Below are positions 1 to 6,039 of a stretch of DNA of 7,992 bases, piece after piece. The notes beneath the pieces are model-generated. The model made no database searches and had not been told where the DNA came from. It saw nothing but the letters and a program-made list of their open reading frames with translations. The stretch lies in contig DJGV01000014.1 of the NCBI GenBank assembly GCA_002432805.1, forward strand, positions 1 to 7,992, in the 5' to 3' direction. The number at the start of each line of letters is the position of its first letter. Position 1 is the stretch's first letter. The position numbers and the translations under genes are program-made. The stretch comes from Fervidobacterium sp. UBA5837 (GTDB lineage Bacteria; Thermotogota; Thermotogae; Thermotogales; Fervidobacteriaceae).

Positions 1-27
1 GGTAGTGCCCAGGCTTTGGTTAACTGA
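1..27 (+). CDS. Possible C-terminal tail of an upstream gene
   Basis: In frame 1 the first 24 bases read GSAQALVN followed by TGA at 25-27, which abuts the terminator stem starting at 26. Frame 3 is stopped at once, and frame 2 runs through the terminator until a TAA at about 74-76, so frame 1 is the most natural end of a gene that starts outside the window. Eight residues are too few to identify a family, and the bases could equally be untranslated 3' sequence. Confidence 0.25.
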   Translation, partial: GSAQALVN

Positions 28-55
28 CCCCCTTGTTCCTTCAAGGGGGTCTTTT
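26..55 (+). terminator. Intrinsic terminator of the upstream unit
   Basis: A perfect 10-bp stem, GACCCCCTTG (26-35) with CAAGGGGGTC (42-51), closes a six-base loop TTCCTT and is followed by TTTT and further T-rich sequence. This is a GC-rich rho-independent terminator for whatever gene precedes the window. It separates that gene from the aldo/keto reductase promoter just downstream. Confidence 0.88.
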
Positions 56-68
56 GTTGTATCATCAG

Positions 69-77
69 TGGTATAAT
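69..77 (+). promoter_or_regulatory. Extended -10 promoter of the aldo/keto reductase gene
   Basis: A perfect -10 hexamer TATAAT lies at 72-77, preceded by TGG at 69-71, which gives the TGn extended -10 element. The -35 region would fall in or next to the T tail of the terminator (about 49-54) and is poor, as is tolerated in extended -10 promoters. Transcription would start near 84, leaving a leader of about 50 bases before the GTG start at 135. Confidence 0.6.
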
Positions 78-134
78 ATTTGTGTACGTTAGTTAAATGG
101 CAGCACTAACTCTATAAAAGGCAGGTGAGTAAGT

Positions 135-1046
135 GTGAGGATTATAAAGATATCAAACGAGATAGCTGCTTCGGAGATATCGCTCGGATGCATGCGAATT
201 TGGAACATGGAATTAAATGATGCTTCAAAACTCATAGCTACAGCACTTGAAGAGGGGATAAACTTCTTCGACCATGCGGATATCTACGGTAGTGGTAAGT
301 CAGAAGAACTCTTTGGGGACGTGATGAAAGATTTGAGTATCGACCGTGAGAAGATTTACATCCAAACGAAGTGCGGTATAAGAAGAGGTCTTTACGATTT
401 TTCAAAAGAGCATATCCTTGAGAGTGTCGATGCAAGTTTGAAACGCTTGAAAACAGACTACATCGATGTATTGTTGCTCCATAGACCAGATACACTTGTG
501 GAGCCTGAGGAAGTTGCTGAGGCATTCTCCATACTCCATTCTACAGGGAAGGTAAGAAACTTTGGTGTAAGCAACCACAACCCGATGCAAATCGAGCTTT
601 TGAGCAAGTATCTCAATCAAAAGATCATGATAAACCAACTTCAGCTGAGCCTTGCACATACAGGTATGATCGATGCAGGATTGCATGTCAACATGAGAAT
701 TGATGGTTCCATAGACAGAGACGGTAGTATACTCGATTACTGCAGATTGAAAAACATCACAATCCAAGCGTGGTCACCTTTCCAATCGACATTCGATGGT
801 GTCTTCTTAGACAACCCGAAATTCGACATGCTCAATAAGAAGATTGAAGAATTTGCCAAGAAGTATAATGTTCCAAAAGAAGCCATTCCCATTGCTTGGA
901 TATTGAGACACCCTGCAAAAATCCAACCAATCGTTGGTACAACAAATGCCAACAGACTCAAGGAAATATGTAAAGCGTCCGATGTGAATCTTACAAGAGA
1001 AGATTGGTACGAACTTTACAGAGCCGCTGGAAACGAGATTCCATGA
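135..1046 (+). CDS. Aldo/keto reductase family oxidoreductase
   Basis: This 303-residue protein is a cytosolic NAD(P)H-dependent aldo/keto reductase with a TIM-barrel fold, which reduces aldehydes or ketones to alcohols. Family signatures are clear: FFDHADIYG at 44-52, QTKCG at 77-81, LLLHRPD at 113-119, FGVSNHNP at 143-150, AWSPFQ at 212-217, and the cofactor motif PIVGTTNANRLKE near 265-277. The expected catalytic tetrad is complete: Asp46, Tyr51, Lys79 and His116. Its overall layout resembles the bacterial YdhF-like group, but the physiological substrate cannot be read from sequence. The GTG start at 135 is chosen because AGGTGA at 123-128 lies six bases upstream and the frame begins with the usual short N-terminal strand. 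It appears to be a single-gene unit, with its own extended -10 promoter upstream and a terminator at 1104-1149 downstream. Confidence 0.9.
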   Translation: MRIIKISNEIAASEISLGCMRIWNMELNDASKLIATALEEGINFFDHADIYGSGKSEELFGDVMKDLSIDREKIYIQTKCGIRRGLYDFSKEHILESVDASLKRLKTDYIDVLLLHRPDTLVEPEEVAEAFSILHSTGKVRNFGVSNHNPMQIELLSKYLNQKIMINQLQLSLAHTGMIDAGLHVNMRIDGSIDRDGSILDYCRLKNITIQAWSPFQSTFDGVFLDNPKFDMLNKKIEEFAKKYNVPKEAIPIAWILRHPAKIQPIVGTTNANRLKEICKASDVNLTREDWYELYRAAGNEIP

Positions 1047-1103
1047 TTTCCTGACTCTTGATAGCAACTACGATTCCTTACGATTTCTTTAGATGACAAT
1101 CCG

Positions 1104-1149
1104 TCAATAGAGCCCCTGCGTTTCAAGCAGGGGTATTGATTGTTTTTTT
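1104..1149 (+). terminator. Bipartite intrinsic terminator after the aldo/keto reductase gene
   Basis: A 7-bp GC stem, CCCCTGC (1113-1119) with GCAGGGG (1127-1133), closes the loop GTTTCAA. An outer 6-bp stem, TCAATA (1104-1109) with TATTGA (1134-1139), stacks below it, with three unpaired bases (GAG, 1110-1112) on the 5' side only. A run of seven T's at 1143-1149 follows. It ends the reductase transcript 58 bases past the stop codon. The outer arms bring the hairpin base close to the U tract. Confidence 0.85.
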
Positions 1150-1175
1150 AAAACTCAATAAGTTCTTGCTACACC

Positions 1176-1203
1176 TTGTACCTAAACTTTCATATGTTAG
1201 AAT
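1176..1203 (+). promoter_or_regulatory. Promoter of the trmFO-MATE unit
   Basis: A -35-like TTGTAC (1176-1181), a 16-base spacer and a -10 hexamer TAGAAT (1198-1203, five of six consensus) preceded by TGT at 1195-1197 form an extended -10 promoter. The predicted transcription start is around 1210. That leaves the ATG at 1215 only a few bases from the 5' end but gives the GTG at 1239 a normal leader containing the Shine-Dalgarno site. Confidence 0.6.
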
Positions 1204-1223
1204 AGTAATTGTAGATGAAAAGA

Positions 1224-1230
1224 AAAGGAG
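1224..1230 (+). promoter_or_regulatory. Ribosome binding site that decides the trmFO start
   Basis: AAAGGAG ends at 1230, eight bases before GTG at 1239. It lies downstream of the competing in-frame ATG at 1215, which has no Shine-Dalgarno match in front of it. The site therefore supports initiation at 1239. Confidence 0.75.
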
Positions 1231-1238
1231 CTGATTCG

Positions 1239-2528
1239 GTGTTTAGAGTGCACGTAGTTGGTGCAGGATTGGCCGGTAGTGAGGTTGCATGGCAAGTTGC
1301 AAAACGCAAAATAAGAGTGATAATTCACGAGATGAAGAAAATTCGAAAGTCACCTGTACATGTAAGTGATGATTTTGCAGAGCTCGTTTGTAGTAATTCT
1401 TTAAAATCGATTGAACTGAAGAATGCTGAAGGTTTATTGAAAGAAGAGATGATTCTTTGGGATAGTTTGATATTAAAATGTGCATACGAAAGTCGCGTGC
1501 CTGCTGGTAAAGCGCTTGCCGTTGATAGAAATGGCTTTTCCAAATGTGTCACGGAAAAGTTACTTGCCACGTCTTTCGTAGATGTTAATTGGGAAGAAGT
1601 ACAATCGCCTAATGTCGATGATGGAGATATAGTGGTCATCGCTACAGGTCCGACAACCGACGGCAAATTGGCAGAATGGATCAAAAGCGTAACCGGTGGC
1701 TTTTTTAACTTTTTCGATGCAATTGCACCAATAATTGATGCAAATAGCATAGATATGGATATCTGCTTTGTTGGAGATCGATACGGAGTGGGTTCGGGAG
1801 ACTACATAAATTGCCCAATGAGTAGAGATGAATACGAGCAATTCTGGAATGAATTAGTAAATGCACAGATGATAGAAATGGAAGAATTCGATAGAAAGAT
1901 GCTCTTTGAAAGATGTCAGCCGATAGAAGAGATTGCAAGAAGCGGTAAAGATGCAATGCGATATGGCCCACTCAGACCGGTTGGCCTAATCAACCCGCAT
2001 ACGGGCAAAGAACCTTACGCAGTTATTCAGTTGAGAAAAGAAAACATTGAAGGTAGCATGTACAACATCGTTGGTTTTCAGACAAGATTGAAATGGGGAG
2101 AGCAAAAGCGCATCATCCAACTCATTCCTGGACTTCAGAATGCTCAAATATTGCGCTACGGGGTAATGCACAGGAACAGTTACATAGACTCACCAAGAGT
2201 GCTCGATGAATTTCTTAGATTGAAAACAATACCCAATGTTTTCTTCGCAGGTCAGATTACAGGTGTTGAAGGATACGTAGAGTCTGCAATGACTGGCATG
2301 TACGTTGGTATCAACATATCTAGAATGCTTTCTGGCAAATCCATGATAGCATTTCCAAAAGATACAATGTGCGGCGCGCTTGTGCACTACATTACATCTG
2401 CTAGCGAGTTAAAACCTATGTATGCTAACTTCGGCTTGCTTGCTAGTGGAAAGGATAGAGAAAAAACGGCAATGCACTCTATTGAGACAATGAAAAGATT
2501 TTTTGAAGAGGTGGAATTGAATGATTGA
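1239..2528 (+). CDS. trmFO: TrmFO, methylenetetrahydrofolate-tRNA (uracil-5-)-methyltransferase
   Basis: TrmFO is a cytosolic FAD enzyme that makes 5-methyluridine at position 54 of the tRNA T-loop, using 5,10-methylenetetrahydrofolate as carbon donor and NAD(P)H as reductant. Starting at GTG 1239 the protein has 429 residues, near the family's usual 430-445. The FAD-binding GAGLAG motif is at 8-13. Family blocks follow: LVCSNSLKS (about 49-57), FFDAIAPI (about 157-164), RYGPLRPVGL, GFQTRLKWGEQKR and FAGQITGVEGYVESA. Cys51 in CSNS and Cys225 in FERCQPIE correspond to the two functional cysteines known in Bacillus TrmFO (Cys53 and Cys226). An in-frame ATG at 1215 would add eight residues, but it lacks a ribosome binding site and would begin almost at the predicted 5' end of the mRNA. 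The stop codon overlaps the start of the MATE gene by 8 bases, so the two are probably co-transcribed and translationally coupled. Confidence 0.94.
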   Translation: MFRVHVVGAGLAGSEVAWQVAKRKIRVIIHEMKKIRKSPVHVSDDFAELVCSNSLKSIELKNAEGLLKEEMILWDSLILKCAYESRVPAGKALAVDRNGFSKCVTEKLLATSFVDVNWEEVQSPNVDDGDIVVIATGPTTDGKLAEWIKSVTGGFFNFFDAIAPIIDANSIDMDICFVGDRYGVGSGDYINCPMSRDEYEQFWNELVNAQMIEMEEFDRKMLFERCQPIEEIARSGKDAMRYGPLRPVGLINPHTGKEPYAVIQLRKENIEGSMYNIVGFQTRLKWGEQKRIIQLIPGLQNAQILRYGVMHRNSYIDSPRVLDEFLRLKTIPNVFFAGQITGVEGYVESAMTGMYVGINISRMLSGKSMIAFPKDTMCGALVHYITSASELKPMYANFGLLASGKDREKTAMHSIETMKRFFEEVELND

Positions 2529-3942
2529 GTCTGATGAAGTGATTGAAGAAAATGGCACTAGTTTGGGAGCGAACAAGAATATACAATTACTCTTAGGTGA
2601 TTACAAGAAAGCGATAGTGAGACTCTCGATCCCCAACATGATAGCAATGTTCGTACAGACACTTTACAATCTTGTAGATGCAATATGGGTTGCTGGGCTT
2701 GGCCCTACTGATTTGGCTGCCATGGGTTTCTTCTTCCCGATAAACATGATAATCATTGCGATAGCAACAGGTATAACGGTCGGAACGAGTTCGGCGATTG
2801 CGAGAAAGATAGGTGCAAAAGATTACGTTGGAGCAAATTCCGTAGCAGAACATTCCATCATATTGGCTCTCATAACATCAGTAGCTATAGCCATCTTAGG
2901 TATCTTGTTACTGAAACCTGCACTGATTGGTGTTGGTGCATCTGGTGAGAGTCTCGCAAAGGCATACAATTATGGCTTTATAATCTACCTATTTGCACCT
3001 GCTTTGATGCTAAACAATGCGGCGATAGGAATATTACGTGGAGAAGGCGACTCAAAACGAGCAATGTACGTTGTAACACTTAGCTCACTACTGAATGTTG
3101 GACTTGACCCATTGTTTATCTATGTTTTCAAACTTGGGATAGAAGGTGCAGCTTGGGCAACGGGCTTGTCTATAATCTGTGGAACCATAATCTATGCGTA
3201 CATAATCTTCAAGTCGAAAAAGACATTTTTAAAGGTGAATTTCAAAGTCTTCAAATACAATGGCAAGTACCTTGAAGACATCGCAGTAGTTGGTTTCCCA
3301 ACCGCGCTTGGTCAGATAACGATGTCTGCAGCAATCTACATTCTAAACATCTTTGCTTCAAAAGCTGGTGGTGATGCTGGTGTTGCAACGTTTACAGGTG
3401 CTTGGAGAATGATAAACCTCGGTACATTGACGATCACTGGCATCTCTTCTGCTGTTACACCCGTAACTGGTGCTGCATATGGTGCAAAAGATGTTCGGAA
3501 GATTGAAAATACACTGAACTATTCGATTAAGTTTGGTGAGGCCGTCGGATTAACAGTAATGTCACTAATGTTCCTATTTTCAAAACAACTTGCCTTTCTA
3601 TTTTCATACACTGAAGCATCAGGTGTACTGCTCGATAATATCTCTAAGGCTTTGAAAATACTCTGCCTTTTTCTACCAGGTACACCTTTGGGGATGCTCA
3701 CATCAGGTATGTTTCAAGGCATTGGTCAAGGATTTAAGAGTCTTATCACTACGATATTGCGTACCATAGTCTTTCAAGTATTTTGGGCATGGCTATTCGT
3801 AGGTGTTTTGAACGTAGGACTTTCTGGTGTATGGTGGGGAATTGTCGTTGGGAATGCAAGTGCCTCCGTTATCACGTATACATGGGGTCAATTGACCATC
3901 AAAGGATTGTATAAAACATTTCCATATCCTAAATCAAATTGA
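2521..3942 (+). CDS. MATE family multidrug/cation efflux transporter
   Basis: This 473-residue polytopic membrane protein belongs to the MATE (multidrug and toxic compound extrusion) family, which exports organic cations or other toxic compounds in exchange for H+ or Na+. About twelve hydrophobic segments are visible from residue 33 to about 455, in two related halves. The first half opens with LSIPNMIAMFVQTLYNLVDAIWVAGLG (35-61, with conserved Pro38 and Asp53) and carries LRGEGDSKRAM (172-182) then NVGLDPLFIY (192-201). The second half opens near VGFPTALGQ (257-265) and holds TPVTGAAYGAKD (313-324). The first 30 residues are polar, a cytosolic lead with no signal peptide. ATG 2521 lies six bases after GAGGTGG (2508-2514) inside the trmFO 3' end, and the genes overlap by 8 bases. 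Substrate and coupling ion cannot be assigned from sequence. A lipid or oligosaccharide flippase of the wider MOP superfamily is less likely. Confidence 0.9.
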   Translation: MIESDEVIEENGTSLGANKNIQLLLGDYKKAIVRLSIPNMIAMFVQTLYNLVDAIWVAGLGPTDLAAMGFFFPINMIIIAIATGITVGTSSAIARKIGAKDYVGANSVAEHSIILALITSVAIAILGILLLKPALIGVGASGESLAKAYNYGFIIYLFAPALMLNNAAIGILRGEGDSKRAMYVVTLSSLLNVGLDPLFIYVFKLGIEGAAWATGLSIICGTIIYAYIIFKSKKTFLKVNFKVFKYNGKYLEDIAVVGFPTALGQITMSAAIYILNIFASKAGGDAGVATFTGAWRMINLGTLTITGISSAVTPVTGAAYGAKDVRKIENTLNYSIKFGEAVGLTVMSLMFLFSKQLAFLFSYTEASGVLLDNISKALKILCLFLPGTPLGMLTSGMFQGIGQGFKSLITTILRTIVFQVFWAWLFVGVLNVGLSGVWWGIVVGNASASVITYTWGQLTIKGLYKTFPYPKSN

Positions 3943-3952
3943 GCTTTTTTAG

Positions 3953-3972
3953 TATATCAAACTATATCAAAC
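3953..3972. repeat. Two-copy 10-bp tandem repeat at a convergent gene junction
   Basis: The unit TATATCAAAC occurs twice in direct tandem, at 3953-3962 and 3963-3972. It lies between the MATE stop (3940-3942) and the 3' end of pcm, and the second copy supplies the pcm TGA stop (minus strand, 3969-3967). No hairpin terminator was found in the short spacer for either gene; a T6 run at 3945-3950 follows the MATE stop without a preceding stem. Confidence 0.6.
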
Positions 3973-4569
3973 TAATGGGACAAATTTGACTTCCATTAAG
4001 TCTTTTTCATGAATTTTTCCATGTACCTTCGTTATGCGCTTCAACACTTGGACCAATTCGTTTCCAACTGGGCACAACAATATCCCATTGTCTGAAAGTT
4101 GTGAAAGCAATTGTTCTGGAATTTTGCGTGCATAGCAAGTCACAACAATCTTGTCAAAAGGTAAATATTCAACCAATCCGTTTTTCCCATCACCTACAAC
4201 AACTGTCACATTTTTGATTCGGAGCAGCTCCATTCGTCTTCTCGCAATTTCTGCCAATTCAGCGATTCTTTCTATCGTGTATATGTGTCCATCATCACCA
4301 ACGAGTAAAGAAATGACTGCAGCATTGTAGCCACTTCCAGTACCAATCTCCAATACTTTATCTCCATGAGACAAATTCAGTGCGCTACACATGATCCCAA
4401 CCATGTGTGGCGCTGATATAGTTTGGCCAAAACCAATTGGTAGTGGTACCTCTAAGTAGGCACTCTCCTCATATTCTTCTGAGACAAATATCTTTCTATC
4501 TATTTTATTCATAGCCTCTATAACTTCTTTTGCAACCCCGTGATATTCCAAATATTCATACATACACAA
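3967..4569 (-). CDS. pcm: Protein-L-isoaspartate O-methyltransferase
   Basis: This cytosolic S-adenosylmethionine-dependent repair enzyme methylates the carboxyl of L-isoaspartyl residues in age- or heat-damaged proteins so that they can revert to aspartate. The 200 residues show the hallmark pre-motif LPIGFGQTISAPHMV (43-57), the SAM-binding motif I VLEIGTGSGY (72-81), GDG at 126-128, PFDKIVVT (137-144), NGILLCPVGN (161-170) and the usual KFVPLV ending. Length is slightly short of the common 205-220. The start chosen is TTG at 4569-4567, because a GGGGA element (4580-4576 on the minus strand) lies six bases upstream; the ATG at 4563-4561, two codons later, would be spaced twelve bases away and is the alternative. 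The gene faces away from gap and converges on the MATE gene. A repair enzyme of this kind fits growth at high temperature. Confidence 0.93.
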   Translation of the reverse strand: MCMYEYLEYHGVAKEVIEAMNKIDRKIFVSEEYEESAYLEVPLPIGFGQTISAPHMVGIMCSALNLSHGDKVLEIGTGSGYNAAVISLLVGDDGHIYTIERIAELAEIARRRMELLRIKNVTVVVGDGKNGLVEYLPFDKIVVTCYARKIPEQLLSQLSDNGILLCPVGNELVQVLKRITKVHGKIHEKDLMEVKFVPLV

Positions 4570-4629
4570 TCAGTTTCCCCAAAGTATTTTGCTTTACCCT
4601 TAAACATATCAAACATCCGTATCACCAAT

Positions 4630-4660
4630 ATTATATTCCTTTCATTGTACAAATTACCAA
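4630..4660 (-). promoter_or_regulatory. Candidate pcm promoter
   Basis: On the minus strand a perfect TATAAT lies at 4635-4630, with TTGGTA (4660-4655) upstream as a weak -35. The 19-base spacer is longer than ideal. Transcription would start near 4623, giving a leader of about 55 bases. The 8-bp palindrome TTGTACAA (4645-4652) falls in the spacer. Confidence 0.4.
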
Positions 4661-4670
4661 GCAACTTCAA

Positions 4671-4686
4671 TTCAATATTGATTGAA
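4671..4686. repeat. Inverted repeat between the divergent promoters
   Basis: TTCAAT (4671-4676) and ATTGAA (4681-4686) are perfect inverted arms around ATTG. The repeat overlaps the proposed -35 of the gap promoter and sits just upstream of the proposed pcm promoter, a position suited to a regulator. No known operator consensus was recognised. Confidence 0.4.
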
Positions 4687-4706
4687 AACGATTTCCATGA
4701 TAAAAT
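4678..4706 (+). promoter_or_regulatory. Candidate distal gap promoter
   Basis: TTGATT (4678-4683), a 17-base spacer and TAAAAT (4701-4706) preceded by TGA (4698-4700) give a good -35 with an extended -10. It is the best plus-strand promoter I could find in the region. The start near 4713 would leave an unusually long leader before gap at 4956. A closer promoter with poorer hexamers, for example TATACA at 4912-4917, cannot be excluded. Confidence 0.45.
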
Positions 4707-4848
4707 ATATACAGTTATCATTGTTTAATCTCTTCGTTCTTGTTGATAATCGAGTATACTCCAGTATGCAATCAAATGCAGTGTAATTTGAATTATATAG
4801 AGTTAATAGGAAAAGTAACGGTTTTTCTATATCAAATGTAATATTTAT

Positions 4849-4858
4849 ATTGTACAAT
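4849..4858. repeat. Palindrome ATTGTACAAT upstream of gap
   Basis: This is a perfect 10-bp palindrome. Its central TTGTACAA also occurs at 4645-4652 inside the candidate pcm promoter. A third copy at 5402-5409 lies in the gap coding sequence, where codons for the active-site Cys-Thr-Thr explain it, so the pairing may be accidental. Confidence 0.35.
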
Positions 4859-4955
4859 TTTTCACGAGCAACGAAGAACGGTAGAAATATCACTAAAAAT
4901 TTTTTCGTAGATATACATTGACCATATTCTAACATCATTTTAAGGAGGGATTAGC

Positions 4956-5954
4956 ATGAAGATAGCTATCAACGGTTTCGGTAGGATTGGAAGACTTGTT
5001 TTGAGAGAGCTCATTCGCCGTGGAAGCGACGTTGAAGTTGTTGCAATCAACGATTTGGACAAGGCAGAGACGCTGGGTTATCTCTTCAAGTACGATTCAG
5101 TTCACAAGACATTCAACGGGGAAGTAGAAATTAAGGAGAATTCTATTGTAGTTAACGGAAAAGAGATCAAAGTATTTGCAGAAAAGGACCCTACAAACCT
5201 TCCATGGGCAGCACTCGGTGTTGATGTGGTCGTAGAATCGACAGGTAAATTCACCGAAAGAGATGGAGCAATGAAACACATTCAAGCAGGTGCGAAGAAA
5301 GTCATCATCACAGCCCCAGCAAAAGGTGAGGATATCACAGTTGTCTTCGGATGCAACGAGGAACTTTTGAAACCAGAGCACCAGATTATTTCTTGTGCAT
5401 CTTGTACAACGAACTCCATTGCTTCCGTAGTCAAAGTCATTAACGATAACTTTGGTATCGTAACAGGTTACCTAGTAACGGTCCACAGCTATACAAACGA
5501 CCAGAGAATACTCGACCTTCCACACAAAGATCTCAGAAGAGCAAGAGCAGCAGCAGTGAATATTATCCCAACAACGACAGGTGCTGCAAAGGCAGTTGCA
5601 CTTGTTGTTCCAGAAGTAAAGGGCAAGCTCGATGGTATGGCGTTGAGAGTGCCAACTCCAGATGGCTCCATGTCAGTTTTGACTGCCCAAGTTGGAAAGT
5701 CTACAACAGCTGAAGAAGTCAACGCAAAGGTTAAGGAAGCTACAGAAGGCAGACTAAGGGGTATAATCAAGTACAACACTGACCAGATCGTAAGTACAGA
5801 TATAGTTGGAACAACGTACGCAGGCGTTTACGATGCAACGCTCACGAAGGTTATGAACGGCAACCTCGTCACAGTTTACAGCTGGTACGATAATGAATAC
5901 GGATACACTTGCAGAGTCGTCGATACCATTGAAAAAGTAGGTACATTATTATAA
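4956..5954 (+). CDS. gap: Glyceraldehyde-3-phosphate dehydrogenase, NAD-dependent
   Basis: GAPDH oxidises glyceraldehyde 3-phosphate to 1,3-bisphosphoglycerate with NAD+ and phosphate, in the cytosol as a homotetramer; it is the step before PGK. The 332 residues match the usual length. The Rossmann motif INGFGRIGR is at 5-13 and VAINDL ends at Asp33-Leu34; with the later Leu188-Pro189 pair this indicates NAD rather than NADP preference. The catalytic block SCASCTTNS (146-154) places the nucleophile at Cys150, and His177 in TVHSYTNDQ is its partner. Further conserved blocks are NIIPTTTGAAKA, RVPTPDGS and the C-terminal WYDNEYGY. A strong ribosome binding site AAGGAGGG (4942-4949) lies six bases before ATG. 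An intrinsic terminator stands directly after the gene, before pgk, so gap can be expressed as a single-gene message as well as with pgk-tpi. Confidence 0.97.
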   Translation: MKIAINGFGRIGRLVLRELIRRGSDVEVVAINDLDKAETLGYLFKYDSVHKTFNGEVEIKENSIVVNGKEIKVFAEKDPTNLPWAALGVDVVVESTGKFTERDGAMKHIQAGAKKVIITAPAKGEDITVVFGCNEELLKPEHQIISCASCTTNSIASVVKVINDNFGIVTGYLVTVHSYTNDQRILDLPHKDLRRARAAAVNIIPTTTGAAKAVALVVPEVKGKLDGMALRVPTPDGSMSVLTAQVGKSTTAEEVNAKVKEATEGRLRGIIKYNTDQIVSTDIVGTTYAGVYDATLTKVMNGNLVTVYSWYDNEYGYTCRVVDTIEKVGTLL

Positions 5955-5970
5955 TTCTGCACTGGAATTG

Positions 5971-5995
5971 AAGGGGGATAAATCCCCCTTTTTTT
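5971..5995 (+). terminator. Intrinsic terminator between gap and pgk
   Basis: An 8-bp perfect stem, AAGGGGGA (5971-5978) with TCCCCCTT (5983-5990), encloses the tetraloop TAAA and runs into seven T's (5989-5995). It lies 16 bases after the gap stop and 44 bases before the pgk ATG. Either pgk-tpi is read by leak-through, which would make gap mRNA more abundant, or a promoter is hidden between them. The only hint of one is TTGGCA at 5994-5999 with a weak TTAATC at 6019-6024. Confidence 0.88.
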
Positions 5996-6039
5996 GGCAA
6001 GAGAATTGATCACTCAAGTTAATCGAGGAGGTGTGAAAG

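Larger units (their letters stand above)
4570..4955. other. AT-rich intergenic region between divergent pcm and gap
   Basis: These 386 bases are visibly richer in A and T than the flanking genes and contain no ORF I would call a gene: the possible ORFs are short, lack ribosome binding sites and show no recognisable motifs. The region holds candidate divergent promoters (pcm -10 at 4630-4635, gap -10 at 4701-4706), an inverted repeat at 4671-4686, the perfect palindromes GAGTATACTC (4752-4761) and ATTGTACAAT (4849-4858), and a small hairpin candidate TCAAAT/ATTTGA (4772-4777 with 4786-4791). If the promoter at 4678-4706 is used, gap has a leader of about 240 bases. Confidence 0.6.

Noticed and set aside
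4518..4721. 67-codon minus-strand ORF overlapping the pcm start
   Set aside because: It overlaps the N-terminus of pcm in another frame and the candidate pcm promoter, with no recognisable protein features.
4766..4786. Six-codon leader peptide upstream of gap
   Set aside because: ATG 4766 has no ribosome binding site and the peptide has no regulatory codon run; any AT-rich leader contains such short frames.
4918..4923. TTGACC as a -35 box close to gap
   Set aside because: A -10 at normal spacing would fall on the gap ribosome binding site (TAAGGA at 4941-4946), leaving no usable leader.
4672..4938. 88-codon minus-strand ORF in the pcm-gap intergenic region
   Set aside because: It begins opposite the gap ribosome binding site, has no Shine-Dalgarno of its own, runs across the candidate gap promoter region, and its AT-driven composition (many Ile, Leu, Asn, Tyr, Phe) shows no known motif.
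5489..5779. Minus-strand ORF inside gap, and similar long antisense ORFs in pgk (for example 5949-6458 and 6792-7304)
   Set aside because: They mirror highly conserved coding sequence on the other strand and have no ribosome binding sites or family motifs.
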